Source of the DNA: an uncultured SAR86 cluster bacterium | Lineage (GTDB): Bacteria; Pseudomonadota; Gammaproteobacteria; Magnimaribacterales; D2472 | Length of the DNA: 64,000 nucleotides | Direction of reading: 5' to 3' | Assembly: GCA_902560315.1 (NCBI GenBank) | Contig: CACELG010000002.1 | Coordinates: forward strand, 64,442 to 128,441 | Notes under the pieces: generated by a model | The model's database searches: none | Seen by the model: only the letters and a program-made list of their open reading frames with translations | Told to the model about the DNA's origin: nothing | Position numbers and translations under genes: made by a program | Part shown: positions 54,320 to 64,000 of the stretch, in pieces | Numbering within the stretch: the first letter of the stretch is position 1 | Layout: each line of letters starts with the position of its first letter

Positions 54320-56107
54320 TTGAACATATCAAGATCACTTAAATTTTCATTCTTTTTAATGATATCTTTAATTGCTCATGCAGAAATTAAGGTAGAGACT
54401 TCATCCGGCATTGTTGATGGTTATAAGAAAGGTAGAGTTATTTATTGGGATGATATTCCTTATGCAAAACCACCTATTGATCAATTAAGGTGGAAAGCTC
54501 CAAGAACTATTAATAATTCAAAAAATATAATTTCATCTAAAGAAAATAATTATTGCGTTCAGAGACCATCATCCCTTGGTGGACCTGGAGGAGAGGGCTT
54601 GTATGTTGGCACTGAAGATTGTTTATATTTAGATATCTCGGCTCCAGCAAGAAAAAAATCTGAACTTCTTCCAGTAATGTTTTGGATTCATGGTGGTGGA
54701 AATACATCTGGATTAAAAGATCTTTATGATTTTAATAAAATGGTAAAACGTCATAATGTTATTGTTGTAAGAATAAATTATAGATTAGGCCCGTTTGGAT
54801 GGTTTACACATCCTTCAATTCAAGATTTTCAGACCGATTTAGATAAGACTTCAAATTTTGGAACATTGGACATCATAGCTGCGCTTCATTGGGTAAAAGA
54901 AAATATTACCCTTTTTGGTGGGGACCCAGACAATGTAACAATCTTTGGAGAGTCTGCCGGAGGACACAATGTTTTTTCTTTGCTTGTATCAGACAAATCC
55001 AAGGGACTTTTTCACAAAGCAATTTCAATGTCAGGCTATACAACATCAATTAGTCCCAAAGATGCATATGTCCAGAATGATAAGTCATCAACCTCATCAT
55101 ATACGAGTTCTGAAATTGTAAAAAAAATTATTAAAGAGCTATCTAATGAAAAAGAAACATATTCCAATGAAGAAATTAGAGATATTTTATTGAACTTATC
55201 AACACAAGAGTTTTTTGAACATTATGCTAACAGAGAGACTTATGAAGAAATCCCATTACTTACATCTGATAATATTGTTATTCCTGAAGCTGGTCTAAGA
55301 GACTCTCTTTTCAACAAAGATATTGTAAATAAAGTTCCAACTATCGCTGGTTCAAATAGAGATGAAGTTAAATTATGGTTAGCTACTGCAGAGTATTTTG
55401 TAGAATTAGATTTCTCAGCAGTTGGATCTTTACTTAATATCCCAAATGTTAAGCTCAAAGATGAAGATGCCTTTGAAGCTTTTAACTATTACAGGAGTTC
55501 GGCATGGAAGATAAGAGGTGTTAATATCCCGCTTAAGGGATTGTATGAATCCGGCAATTCTAATCTTTATGCATATCAATACGATTGGGATGATCATAGA
55601 AGATATGTTGTAGCCGACTTCAAGAAACTTATTGGAGCTGCTCATGCTACAGAAATACCTCTTCTAGCAGGAAATGCAAAGCTTGTGGGTGGCTATCCTC
55701 TATCTGATTTGATATATCCTGCTGGCAGATCAAGATTATTTACATCAAGAAATATGATGAGATTCTGGACAAATTTTGCTAAGTCTGGAGAGCCTGGTAT
55801 GTCTACTAATTCTATTCGTTGGAGTTCCATTGTCGAAAATAATGAATTTGGCTCGTCTTATATTGTTATAGATAATAAAAATAACTTAAAAGTTAAAGAA
55901 GATAAAAAAACTTTTAAATCATTAGCAAAAGAGTTATTTGAAGATTCAAGAGTAAATGAATTAGAAAAATGTGTGATCTTATTACAAATGTTTACATTCG
56001 TGGGAAATGATTTATACGATGAAAATATCAAACATTATCCTGGTAATTGCGAACGATCTAAATCAGAAAATTTTTTAATCGAGAATGCAAGTTTTATAGA
56101 GTATTAG
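54320..56107 (+). CDS. Secreted type B carboxylesterase
   Basis: A 595-residue alpha/beta hydrolase of the carboxylesterase/cholinesterase group. It starts with TTG; the first ~22 residues form a signal peptide ending AHAE. The family signatures EDCLYLDISAP near 100-110 and the nucleophile elbow VTIFGESAGGHNVFSLL near 209-225 are clear; GSNRDEVKLW near 343-352 supplies the acid region and AAHATEIPLL near 441-450 the catalytic His. It probably hydrolyses esters in the periplasm or outside. Its 3' end overlaps the convergent TerB-like gene by 14 bp. Confidence 0.87.
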   Translation: MNISRSLKFSFFLMISLIAHAEIKVETSSGIVDGYKKGRVIYWDDIPYAKPPIDQLRWKAPRTINNSKNIISSKENNYCVQRPSSLGGPGGEGLYVGTEDCLYLDISAPARKKSELLPVMFWIHGGGNTSGLKDLYDFNKMVKRHNVIVVRINYRLGPFGWFTHPSIQDFQTDLDKTSNFGTLDIIAALHWVKENITLFGGDPDNVTIFGESAGGHNVFSLLVSDKSKGLFHKAISMSGYTTSISPKDAYVQNDKSSTSSYTSSEIVKKIIKELSNEKETYSNEEIRDILLNLSTQEFFEHYANRETYEEIPLLTSDNIVIPEAGLRDSLFNKDIVNKVPTIAGSNRDEVKLWLATAEYFVELDFSAVGSLLNIPNVKLKDEDAFEAFNYYRSSAWKIRGVNIPLKGLYESGNSNLYAYQYDWDDHRRYVVADFKKLIGAAHATEIPLLAGNAKLVGGYPLSDLIYPAGRSRLFTSRNMMRFWTNFAKSGEPGMSTNSIRWSSIVENNEFGSSYIVIDNKNNLKVKEDKKTFKSLAKELFEDSRVNELEKCVILLQMFTFVGNDLYDENIKHYPGNCERSKSENFLIENASFIEY

Positions 56108-56534
56108 TTTTAGTAGAATCTTTTAATTTTAATACTTCAATATCTTTAATATTAATTAGATCTGCAACCCTTCTCACTAATCGCTCCTCATCAACATCTA
56201 ATCTTCCATCAGCATATGCTGTTTTCCACATAAACTTTAAAAGTGATAGTTTTTGATCTTTAGAAAAATTGTCATTAATATCTTCAATAAACTCATGAAA
56301 TGAAACGCTGTCCTTGCTATAGATCTCTACTATTTCTAGTATCTCAGACTTTTCTTTACCTACTTTCATAGAAATTTTTCCAATTTCTTCCATCAATACA
56401 GATAATTCATCTTCACTTATTTCACCATCAGATCTAGCTATTTCATATGCTAAAACTGCTGCTGTTAACTCTATTTCAAAATTTGGTTGATTTACTTCAA
56501 CATCTTCCTTTTTCTTTTTAAAAAATTTAAACAT
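56094..56534 (-). CDS. TerB-like domain protein
   Basis: A 146-residue mostly helical protein. After a lysine-rich N-terminus (FKFFKKKKED) comes a TerB/DjlA-N-like domain with paired acidic motifs: AYEIARSDGEISEDELSVL near 29-47 and KTAYADGRLDVDEERLVRRV near 104-123, the usual metal-binding-type repeats. Function of such small TerB proteins is unclear. It overlaps the wecA end by 8 bp on the same strand and so is co-transcribed with it. Confidence 0.75.
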   Translation of the reverse strand: MFKFFKKKKEDVEVNQPNFEIELTAAVLAYEIARSDGEISEDELSVLMEEIGKISMKVGKEKSEILEIVEIYSKDSVSFHEFIEDINDNFSKDQKLSLLKFMWKTAYADGRLDVDEERLVRRVADLINIKDIEVLKLKDSTKTNTL

Positions 56535-57594
56535 TTTTATTTATATCACTATTTTTATAATCTTCATCATAACCTGCAAAGACATAATATATAAATGCAT
56601 ATGTTATAAACATCAGCAAAGAGATTCCTGGAGAAGAATTATTTTCTATATATATTCCAATTAAGCCTGTAACTAAAGTAATTACAAGAATAAGAAAGAG
56701 AGTACCTTCGGGAGAAAAATGTCTCAATAGTTTATGATGAATATGATCTCTTCCTGGAGACATCCAACTAATACCTTTTTTAATTCTAGAAAAAATTAAA
56801 CCAATACAATCAAGGAAAGGAATTGCAACAAACCAAAGCATGGTTATTGGTTGAACATTATAAAAACTATTTTGTGAAGCATATATAGCACACCATGCAA
56901 CCCAAAAACCTATTAAATTTGAACCACTATCACCCAAAAAAACACCTCGTTTTTTGCCAAAAATTCTTAAATTAAATAATATGAATCCTATCATCGAGCC
57001 AATAACTAGGACCAACATAGAATCGTAAATCAATCCAGAATAAAATCCTATTAAAAGTAATGCTAACATTGCACAACCTGAGCAAAGTCCATTTATTCCA
57101 TCAATCATATTGAATGCATTCATAATACCTACCACACAAAAAATAGTAAAAGGTATACTAAAAACTCCAAGTTTGATTTCACCAAAACCAAATAAATTAC
57201 CCAAAGATTCTATATAAATGTTTGTAGTAAAAATCATATAAATTGTTAATAAACACTGAATTGAAATCCTAAAAATTGGTTTCAAACCTTTTAAATCATC
57301 AATTAAAAACAATCCAAGTAGAGGGATTGAAATAAGCATTAGCTGAAAAGTAAATTCAGGAACATAGCCTGTTAAATTATTTAGATCTATATATAATTTT
57401 CCTGATATTAAAAGAGCAATTAAAATTCCTATACCTCCTGTAAGCGGAGTAGGCCTTTTGTGAAATTTTCTACTTCTATCAGGCAAATCAACAAGAAAAT
57501 TATTTGTTTTAGCAAAATTACGCAAAATAGAATTTATAGTCATGGATGCAATTATGCTTATAATTATGTAATCTAATATTATTGTTAATTCCAT
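56527..57594 (-). CDS. wecA: Undecaprenyl-phosphate sugar-1-phosphate transferase (WecA-like)
   Basis: A 355-residue polyprenyl-phosphate phosphotransferase with about 10-11 membrane helices. Family motifs: RKFHKRPTPLTGGIGIL near 42-58, the acidic IDDLKGLKPIFR near 96-107, NAFNMIDGINGLCSG near 158-172 (catalytic Asp), GDSGSNLIGF near 219-228 and GRDHIHHKLL near 280-289. It transfers HexNAc-1-phosphate (or QuiNAc/FucNAc-1-phosphate, as in WbpL) to undecaprenyl phosphate and so could start the repeat unit made by the 19-43 kb locus, which has no initiating enzyme of its own. Confidence 0.9.
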   Translation of the reverse strand: MELTIILDYIIISIIASMTINSILRNFAKTNNFLVDLPDRSRKFHKRPTPLTGGIGILIALLISGKLYIDLNNLTGYVPEFTFQLMLISIPLLGLFLIDDLKGLKPIFRISIQCLLTIYMIFTTNIYIESLGNLFGFGEIKLGVFSIPFTIFCVVGIMNAFNMIDGINGLCSGCAMLALLLIGFYSGLIYDSMLVLVIGSMIGFILFNLRIFGKKRGVFLGDSGSNLIGFWVAWCAIYASQNSFYNVQPITMLWFVAIPFLDCIGLIFSRIKKGISWMSPGRDHIHHKLLRHFSPEGTLFLILVITLVTGLIGIYIENNSSPGISLLMFITYAFIYYVFAGYDEDYKNSDINKNV

Positions 57595-57708
57595 TTTATT
57601 TTTTATAAACTAATAACTATGCAAAAATTATTTATAACCTCAACGAAAGTTAGCTATTTCCTAATTATATATTTAATATTTTGTTTTGCATTCACTTACT
57701 TTTACTAA

Positions 57709-58458
57709 ATGGACATTATAAACTTTGATACCCATATAGACTTAGCTAAGAAAGCTGCTAAAGAGGCTGGAAAATTATTACGAGAAAACAGGAATCAATT
57801 AAATAAGTCTTTAGCATCTTCAAAAAAAGATACAAAGCTTTTAGCGGATTTAAAAGCTGAAGATTTGATAAAAGACATTTTAGATAAAGGGTCCAAATAT
57901 CCTATTTTAGCCGAAGAGAGTGGTAAGTCTGCAAAAGACTTAGGTGATGTATTTTGGGTAATCGATCCTCTCGACGGGACAGCAAATTATAATAGAGAGA
58001 TACCAATGTGTTGCGTTTCAATTGCTTTGGTAAAAAATATGAAACCAATGCTGGGTGTAATATATGATTTTAACAATGATCATATGTATGCTGGTGACAA
58101 GTTTTCAAATACTTCGACAAATAACAACGAACCTATAAATGTCTCAGATGTAGAGAATAAAGAACATGGAATTTTGATAACTGGATTGCCGCATAACACA
58201 GATTATTCTGATGAATCTTTGACCAAAATGATTAAAGATATGCAAACTTGGAAAAAAGTTAGAATGATTGGATCTGCAGCAATTGCGGCATGTTACATAG
58301 CTTCTGGAAAAGGAGACAGATATGAAGAAAAGGGGGTTTATCTTTGGGATATTATTGCTGGAGCAGCCATAGTAGAATCAGCTGGTGGTACTGCAGAAAT
58401 TTTAAATCTTAGAGAGAATTTTCAAGTTGATGTAGTTTTTTCAAACTCAAAAATTTAA
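57709..58458 (+). CDS. Inositol monophosphatase / CysQ-family phosphatase
   Basis: A 249-residue Mg-dependent phosphatase. Metal-site motifs: AEESGKS near 66-72, VIDPLDGTANYNREIP near 84-99, and the C-terminal WDIIAGAAIVESAGG near 211-225. Spacing fits both inositol monophosphatase and 3'(2'),5'-bisphosphate nucleotidase (CysQ); the exact substrate is not clear. It is divergent from wecA and lies 8 bp before the photolyase gene. Confidence 0.85.
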   Translation: MDIINFDTHIDLAKKAAKEAGKLLRENRNQLNKSLASSKKDTKLLADLKAEDLIKDILDKGSKYPILAEESGKSAKDLGDVFWVIDPLDGTANYNREIPMCCVSIALVKNMKPMLGVIYDFNNDHMYAGDKFSNTSTNNNEPINVSDVENKEHGILITGLPHNTDYSDESLTKMIKDMQTWKKVRMIGSAAIAACYIASGKGDRYEEKGVYLWDIIAGAAIVESAGGTAEILNLRENFQVDVVFSNSKI

Positions 58459-58466
58459 TTAAAATT

Positions 58467-59882
58467 ATGAAAAGTTTAGTTTGGTTAAGAAATGACCTTC
58501 GCATGGATGATAATCCTTCCTTAAAACAAGCCTGTATTGAAAGTGAAGAAGTGCATTGCATTTATATATATTCACCTGAACAAATTGAACTTCATAATGA
58601 GGCAAACTCTAAAGTAGAATTTATTATTAATAATCTCAAGGACTTAAATAAATCTTTAAAAGAATTTAATATTCCACTCACAATAATTAGCTCAAAAGGT
58701 TTCAACGATAATGCAGAAAAAATAATTGAAACCATAAAAAAGAGATCAATCACAAAAATATTTTGGAACAATGTTTTTGGAGCAGATGAGCAAAAAAGGG
58801 ACTCAGATGTCAAGCAAGTACTTCAAACAAACAATATAAACTATGAAACTTTTGATGATCAGGTTGTATTTGCTCCAGGAACAATAAAAACAGGAGAAAA
58901 TAAACCATATTCTGTATTTACTCCATTTAAAAGAAGATGGATAGAAAATTTCAATATAGATTTATTAGATGTTGAGTTTGAGTATTCAATTAAAAATAAC
59001 ACAGAAGTTATCTCCAACGTTGAAGATTTTGATTTTGAATATAAAAAATCTCACTCAGTGGATATGTCTTTATGGAAAATTGGAGAGGCAAATGCTTTGT
59101 CAATATTAATGAATTACATGGATGAAAAGATCTATAACTATTCTACTGATAGAAATGATCCAATTATTGATGGAACAAGTAGATTATCTCCATATCTTTC
59201 TATGGGAATAATTTCTTCTAAAAGATGCATTTTAGAAGCCTTAAAAAAGAATAATTTTGAATTAGATTCAGGAGAAAAAGGAATTATAAAATGGATTGAT
59301 GAAATTGTATGGAGAGAATTTTATAGGAATATTATGTTTTCCTTCCCTAAAGTTAGCAAAGGAATGCCTTTTCAAGACTATACTAAAAATATCAAATGGC
59401 GTTTTAATGAAGAAGAATTTAATGCATGGAAAAATGGAAAGACTGGATTTCCTATTATTGATTCTGCGATGAGACAACTTATAACAGAAGGATGGATGCA
59501 TAATAGGTTGAGAATGGTTGTAGCAATGTTTTTTACAAAAAATATGCTTCATGATTGGCGATTAGGAGAAGCATATTTCATGCAAAACTTGTTAGATGGT
59601 GATTTTTCATCAAATAATGGAGGGTGGCAATGGAGTAGCTCAACTGGGACTGATGCGGCTCCCTACTTCAGGATTTTTAATCCTATAACTCAATCAAAGA
59701 ATTTTGATTCTGATGGACTATTTATAAAAAAACATGTGTCTGAATTAAAAGAATTAGATAAAAAAGAGATTCATGATCCACCGGAAAAAATTAGAAATCA
59801 CTTAAATTATCCTTCACAAATTTTAGATTTAAAACAATCAAGATTAAGAGCAATTGAAGCATTCAATTCCGCTAAAAATTAA
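58467..59882 (+). CDS. phrB: Deoxyribodipyrimidine photolyase (class I CPD type)
   Basis: A 471-residue FAD-dependent light-driven DNA repair enzyme, same length as E. coli PhrB (472). The N-terminal antenna domain starts SLVWLRNDLRMDDNPSL. The FAD domain includes TSRLSPYLSMGIIS near 234-247, WIDEIVWREFYRNIMF near 275-290 and the signature region WMHNRLRMVVAMFFTKN near 342-358, then DGDFSSNNGGWQWSSSTGTD near 379-398 (with Trp electron-transfer residues) and PYFRIFNP. It suggests life in sunlit water. It may be co-transcribed with the phosphatase upstream. Confidence 0.93.
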   Translation: MKSLVWLRNDLRMDDNPSLKQACIESEEVHCIYIYSPEQIELHNEANSKVEFIINNLKDLNKSLKEFNIPLTIISSKGFNDNAEKIIETIKKRSITKIFWNNVFGADEQKRDSDVKQVLQTNNINYETFDDQVVFAPGTIKTGENKPYSVFTPFKRRWIENFNIDLLDVEFEYSIKNNTEVISNVEDFDFEYKKSHSVDMSLWKIGEANALSILMNYMDEKIYNYSTDRNDPIIDGTSRLSPYLSMGIISSKRCILEALKKNNFELDSGEKGIIKWIDEIVWREFYRNIMFSFPKVSKGMPFQDYTKNIKWRFNEEEFNAWKNGKTGFPIIDSAMRQLITEGWMHNRLRMVVAMFFTKNMLHDWRLGEAYFMQNLLDGDFSSNNGGWQWSSSTGTDAAPYFRIFNPITQSKNFDSDGLFIKKHVSELKELDKKEIHDPPEKIRNHLNYPSQILDLKQSRLRAIEAFNSAKN

Positions 59883-59954
59883 AAGTTTTTTTTGTAGTTA
59901 AGAATATTTGTCTTATGTATACTGAACATTGCTTTAAGGGGATACGGAGGAGTT

Positions 59955-61634
59955 ATGGCAAATTACCCAAGTGATTTAGAAATAGCAAATGCTGCTAATA
60001 AAAAACCAATTATTGAAATTGCAAAGACATTAGATATTGATGAGAAACACTTAGTAAGATTTGGTGATGATAAAGCAAAACTTAATACTGATTTTACTAA
60101 CTCTTTATCTAAAAATAATGATGGGAAACTTATTTTAGTTACTGCAATATCACCAACTCCTGCAGGAGAGGGTAAAACAACTACAAGCGTTGGTTTGGTT
60201 GATGGACTTTGCCATATTGGTAAAAAGGCAATGATTTGTTTAAGAGAACCAAGCTTAGGACCATGTTTTGGTATGAAAGGTGGTGCAGCAGGTGGTGGAT
60301 ATGCTCAAGTGATACCTATGACTGATATTAATTTACACTTCACAGGAGATTTTCACGCAATTGGAGCTGCGCATAATCTTCTTTCAGCATTAATTGATAA
60401 TCATATTCATTGGAGTAATGAACTAAATATTGATCCTAGAAGAATTACATGGAAGAGAGTTGTTGACATGAATGACAGATCCCTTAGAGACATAACTTGT
60501 GGGCTGGGAGGAACAGGTAATGGAATTCCAAGACAAAGTGGTTTTGATATAACAGTTGCATCTGAAATTATGGCTGTATTTTGTTTGGCGTCTGACATTG
60601 ATGATCTTCAAAAAAGAATAGGAAATATTGTTATTGGCTATACAAGATCCAATGAACCTGTAAGAGCAAAAGAATTAAATGCAGACGGAGCAATAACTGC
60701 ATTATTGAAAGATGCATTTCAACCAAATTTAGTTCAAACCCTTGAGAACAATCCTGCATTTATGCATGGAGGACCTTTTGCGAATATTGCACATGGTTGC
60801 AATTCTGTTGTTTCAACTAAAACAGCATTAAAACTTGCAGATTATGTTGTAACAGAAGCTGGATTTGGTGCTGATTTAGGCGCTGAGAAATTTTTTGACA
60901 TTAAATGCAGGAAATCAGGTTTAAAACCTGATGCAGTTGTTTTAGTGGCTACAACCAAAGCACTAAAAATGCATGGCGGCATAAAAAAAGAAGATTTAGG
61001 TTCAGAAAATGTTGATGCTGTTTCAATGGGATGTAAAAATCTTGAAAAACATATTGAAAATATAGGCAAATTTGGAGTCCCAGTTGTTGTAGCTATTAAT
61101 GATTACGTTACTGATACAGAAAAAGAACATACTGCTATCATTAATTATTGCAAAAACCTTGGAGTTCAATGCAAAATTTCTTCACATTGGGAAAAAGGAG
61201 GAGAAGGAGCAGCTGATCTTGCACAAGAAGTTGCAAAAATTGCAGATTCTAATTCTGCTGAATTTAAAACTTTATATGATAATAAAATGTCTTTATGGGA
61301 TAAGACTCAATACATTGCGCAAAATATTTATGGAGCTGCAGACATCATTGCTGACAAGAAAGTAAGAAATCAATTTAAGAAATTAGAGGATGACGGCTTC
61401 GGAGAATACCCAATTTGTATGGCAAAGACTCAATACAGTTTTTCAACAGACCCCCTTCTTATGGGCGCACCTTCAGGACATGATGTACCTGTTAGGGAAG
61501 TTCGATTATCAGCAGGCGCCGAATTTATTGTTGTGGTTTGTGGTGAAATCATGACTATGCCTGGATTACCAAGAATACCTGCAGCAGAGGCAATAGGCCT
61601 AGATGAAAATAATGAAATAAAAGGATTGTTTTAA
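59955..61634 (+). CDS. fhs: Formate-tetrahydrofolate ligase
   Basis: A 559-residue ATP-dependent ligase making 10-formyl-THF from formate. The P-loop-like [14 protein letters not shown] near 68-81, [20 protein letters not shown] near 92-111 and the C-terminal [18 protein letters not shown] near 533-550 are family hallmarks. Length equals the usual 555-560. A GGAGG sequence 5 nt before the ATG is a clear ribosome binding site, stronger than most in this window. It feeds one-carbon units for purine and methionine synthesis or supports formate oxidation. Confidence 0.95.
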   Translation: MANYPSDLEIANAANKKPIIEIAKTLDIDEKHLVRFGDDKAKLNTDFTNSLSKNNDGKLILVTAISPTPAGEGKTTTSVGLVDGLCHIGKKAMICLREPSLGPCFGMKGGAAGGGYAQVIPMTDINLHFTGDFHAIGAAHNLLSALIDNHIHWSNELNIDPRRITWKRVVDMNDRSLRDITCGLGGTGNGIPRQSGFDITVASEIMAVFCLASDIDDLQKRIGNIVIGYTRSNEPVRAKELNADGAITALLKDAFQPNLVQTLENNPAFMHGGPFANIAHGCNSVVSTKTALKLADYVVTEAGFGADLGAEKFFDIKCRKSGLKPDAVVLVATTKALKMHGGIKKEDLGSENVDAVSMGCKNLEKHIENIGKFGVPVVVAINDYVTDTEKEHTAIINYCKNLGVQCKISSHWEKGGEGAADLAQEVAKIADSNSAEFKTLYDNKMSLWDKTQYIAQNIYGAADIIADKKVRNQFKKLEDDGFGEYPICMAKTQYSFSTDPLLMGAPSGHDVPVREVRLSAGAEFIVVVCGEIMTMPGLPRIPAAEAIGLDENNEIKGLF

Positions 61635-61702
61635 CACTACATCCTAGTTGATTTATATGTATTTAGTTATAATTTCAAAATAAAATATTTCGGAGACTTT
61701 AT

Positions 61703-63127
61703 ATGAGTAATGATTTAAATTTTTATATTAATGGTGAATGGGTCAAATCAGATTCTAATGAGTTAATTGATGTTATAAATCCAGCAAATGAAGAAGTAAT
61801 TGGTCAGATAACGGCAGGAACTAAGGAAGACATTGATTCTGCAGTAAAAGCTGCAAGTGAAGCATTTATTTCGTTCTCTAAATCAACACAACAAGAAAGA
61901 GTTGAACTTTTGCAGAACATTATCAAAGAGTATGAAAATAGATATAAAGATTTTGCCGAGGTTATAACTAAAGAAATGGGTGCCCCAAATTGGTTATCTG
62001 AAAGAGCACAAGCAAATACTGGCCTTGTAAATTTCAAGGAAACCTTAGAAGCGCTTGAAAAATATGAATTTGAAAAGGAAGATGAGGGTTATACTATAAG
62101 AAAAGAGCCAATTGGTGTAATAGGTATGATTACTCCTTGGAATTGGCCAATGAATCAGATTACTACCAAGGTATCAGCAGCAATAGCCTCTGGCTGCACA
62201 ATGGTTCTTAAACCAAGTGAAATATCTCCTTATTGTTCTATGCTTCTTGCAGAAGTCATGCATGACGCAGGAGTACCTAAAGGAGTTTTTAATTTGGTTA
62301 ATGGTTATGGCCCAATTGTTGGAGCTGCATTATCTGAACATGAAAAGGTTGATATGATGTCATTTACTGGATCAACAAGGGCTGGGATTGCTGTGGCGCA
62401 AGCATCAGCATCAACTGTGAAGAGAGTTCAACAAGAATTAGGAGGAAAATCAGCAAATATTATCTTAGATGATGTTGCAGATTTAGAAAAATCAGTTAAA
62501 GGTGGAGCTGGCCATTGTTTCCTAAACTCAGGTCAATCATGTAATGCTCCAACAAGGATGTTAGTTTCATCAAATAATTATGATAAAGCTGTTGAGGTTG
62601 CAATAGCTACTGCAAATAGCACTACTGTTGGTGATCCTAATGGTGAGTTTAGAATGGGACCGATTTCAAATAAAGCTCAATATGAAAAAGTTATTAAAAT
62701 GATTGAAATAGGTATTGGGGAAGGCGCAAGATTGGTTGCGGGTGGTGTAGAAAAACCCGAAGGTTATGAGAAGGGTTATTATGTTAAACCAACAGTTTTT
62801 GCCGATGTAACTAATGACATGACAATAGCAAAAGAAGAAATTTTTGGTCCTGTATTATGCCTTATTAAATATGAGACTGAGGATGAGGCAATTGAAATTG
62901 CAAATGACACAGAATTTGGTCTTGCAGGATATGTTCAAGGTGAACTCTCTCATGCTATTGAGGTTGGAAATCAAATAAGAGCAGGTCAGATTACTATTAA
63001 CGGAGGTGCCAGAGGTAATGCAGCACCATTTGGAGGATATAAAGCTTCAGGAAATGGAAGAGAGCATGGTAAACATGGTATTGAAGAGTGTCTAGAAACT
63101 AAAGCAATAATTGCTCCGGCGAGCTAA
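61703..63127 (+). CDS. Aldehyde dehydrogenase family protein
   Basis: A 474-residue NAD(P)-dependent aldehyde dehydrogenase. Key residues: MITPWNWPMNQITTKVSAA near 139-157, the NAD site SFTGSTRAGIAVA near 221-233, catalytic Glu in QELGGKSANII near 243-253, and catalytic Cys in LNSGQSCNAPTRML near 275-288. KEEIFGPVLCL near 378-388 is also typical. A TATAAT hexamer lies at 61668-61673 before an SD-like CGGAG. Substrate cannot be assigned. The 3' end overlaps the convergent aldolase gene by 4 bp. Confidence 0.92.
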   Translation: MSNDLNFYINGEWVKSDSNELIDVINPANEEVIGQITAGTKEDIDSAVKAASEAFISFSKSTQQERVELLQNIIKEYENRYKDFAEVITKEMGAPNWLSERAQANTGLVNFKETLEALEKYEFEKEDEGYTIRKEPIGVIGMITPWNWPMNQITTKVSAAIASGCTMVLKPSEISPYCSMLLAEVMHDAGVPKGVFNLVNGYGPIVGAALSEHEKVDMMSFTGSTRAGIAVAQASASTVKRVQQELGGKSANIILDDVADLEKSVKGGAGHCFLNSGQSCNAPTRMLVSSNNYDKAVEVAIATANSTTVGDPNGEFRMGPISNKAQYEKVIKMIEIGIGEGARLVAGGVEKPEGYEKGYYVKPTVFADVTNDMTIAKEEIFGPVLCLIKYETEDEAIEIANDTEFGLAGYVQGELSHAIEVGNQIRAGQITINGGARGNAAPFGGYKASGNGREHGKHGIEECLETKAIIAPAS

Positions 63128-63933
63128 TCTAATAAATCAGGCTGCATTTTAATAATCTTATCAAACGCAGGTTGATAGCTAGCCCATGCCGCTATATCAT
63201 TTGCTATAAATTCTCTTGTTTTTATAGCAGTATCATGTGGAATAATTTTAGGCTTTCCAGCTGCTTCTGCCATTAGTTGAGCCTGACAACATCTTTCCAT
63301 AGACATATAAAACCACAAAGCTATATCAACAGATGGACCTGTTGTTAAAATTCCATGATTTTGAAGTATTGCAACTTTTTTATCTCCTAAAGCTTTTGCA
63401 ATTTCATCGCCTTCATCGATCTCCTCAACAACTCCAGAAAAATCTTCATAAAGACCCTGATTTTCATAAAAAGCACATGCATCCTGAGAAATTGGATCTA
63501 AAATTTTGCCAAGTGTAGAAAAGGTTCTTCCATAAATAGAGTGTGAATGTGCAGCTGCATTCACATCAGGTCTTGCTTTATGTAGCCTTGAATGGATCGC
63601 AAATGCTGCAACATTAACATCTTTATCGCCTTGAACAACTTTACCATCATGGTTGACCAGTAGTAAATCTGAAACAGATATTTGTGAGAAGTGAACGCCT
63701 AGGGGATTTACCCAAAAATGATCATTAAATTCAGGATCCCTGTAAGTTATGTGGCCAGCAACTCCTTCATTAAAACCAAAATAATCAAACAGCCTGAATC
63801 CAGCTGCTAGTTTCTCTAATTGATTTCTTCTTTCCTCAGCTGGGTTTGCAAATTCCTGAAATACCAAACCTTTATCTTTAACAGGCAATCTTCCATCAGT
63901 TATATCAATCTTTATGGGTGCAACATTTGACAT
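63124..63933 (-). CDS. Class II aldolase/adducin family protein
   Basis: About 269 residues from the ATG at 63933, which is preceded by AGGAGA; an upstream ATG at 63978 has no such site. The family's metal-binding pattern is present: HITYRDPE near 61-68, AHSHSIYGRTFS near 124-135 (zinc His pair) and LQNHGILTTG near 183-192 (third His). Members include fuculose-phosphate aldolase and many uncharacterised enzymes; this longer type is common in marine bacteria and its substrate is unknown. It converges on the aldehyde dehydrogenase gene. Confidence 0.88.
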   Translation of the reverse strand: MSNVAPIKIDITDGRLPVKDKGLVFQEFANPAEERRNQLEKLAAGFRLFDYFGFNEGVAGHITYRDPEFNDHFWVNPLGVHFSQISVSDLLLVNHDGKVVQGDKDVNVAAFAIHSRLHKARPDVNAAAHSHSIYGRTFSTLGKILDPISQDACAFYENQGLYEDFSGVVEEIDEGDEIAKALGDKKVAILQNHGILTTGPSVDIALWFYMSMERCCQAQLMAEAAGKPKIIPHDTAIKTREFIANDIAAWASYQPAFDKIIKMQPDLLD

Positions 63934-64000
63934 AGTTTTTCTTCTCCTAAGCTCTATAATGTTAAAATAGCTTATCAAATAAACATTAAAATATGAAATT

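Overview
The window looks like a chromosomal segment of an A+T-rich, compact gammaproteobacterium. Genes are tightly packed, often with 1-17 bp overlaps, and no gene-free stretch exceeds about 180 bp. Gene order matches gammaproteobacterial landmarks: ubiG near gyrA, gyrA-serC-pheA-tyrA-aroA-cmk-rpsA-ihfB, uvrC-pgsA-tRNA-Cys-tRNA-Leu, and infC-rpmI-rplT-pheS-pheT...ihfA-tRNA-Pro. The small genome style, low G+C and trimmed housekeeping proteins suggest a streamlined marine lineage such as SAR86. That placement is inference, not a computed assignment.

Layout. 1-1260 (minus): HAD phosphatase (cut by the window edge) and ubiG. 1433-4208: three-gene proton-translocating transhydrogenase. 4291-14089: gyrA followed by serine, aromatic amino acid, nucleotide and translation genes. 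14114-15371: a cupin and a nucleotidyltransferase-cupin fusion. 15386-18780: uvrC, pgsA, tRNA-Cys, a short UDP-glucose dehydrogenase and tRNA-Leu. 18802-42710: a surface polysaccharide locus. It opens with an RfaH-like antiterminator gene, then a leader with a promoter-like element, a 15-bp palindrome and an ops-like motif. After that come an EPS-type regulator, Wzz, a PglK-like ABC flippase, a near-complete CMP-legionaminic acid pathway interrupted by a three-gene ATP-grasp/dehydrogenase/aminotransferase cassette, glycosyltransferases, a Wzy-like polymerase, and asparagine synthase plus TviB/TviC-like enzymes.

42786-54269: a putative oxygenase, a PdxH-like protein and the infC-rpmI-rplT-pheST block. 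Both PheRS subunits lack accessory RNA-binding domains and infC seems to start at an AUA codon. Next is an SLBB export protein, a YjbH-like protein and a repeat-rich Ig-like secreted protein, lying between pheT and an ihfA-like gene, then tRNA-Pro. 54320-63933: carboxylesterase, TerB-like protein, WecA-like initiating transferase, inositol-monophosphatase-family enzyme, photolyase, formate-THF ligase, aldehyde dehydrogenase and class II aldolase.

How the parts fit: the polysaccharide locus appears to make a Wzy/Wzz-type glycan containing a legionaminic acid derivative and probably an amidated HexNAc-uronic acid. WecA (56.5 kb) could start the repeat unit and the ABC flippase could export it. 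RfaH made just upstream would let RNA polymerase read the ~23 kb operon. The separate Wza-like/YjbH-like pair may serve a second or shared export route.
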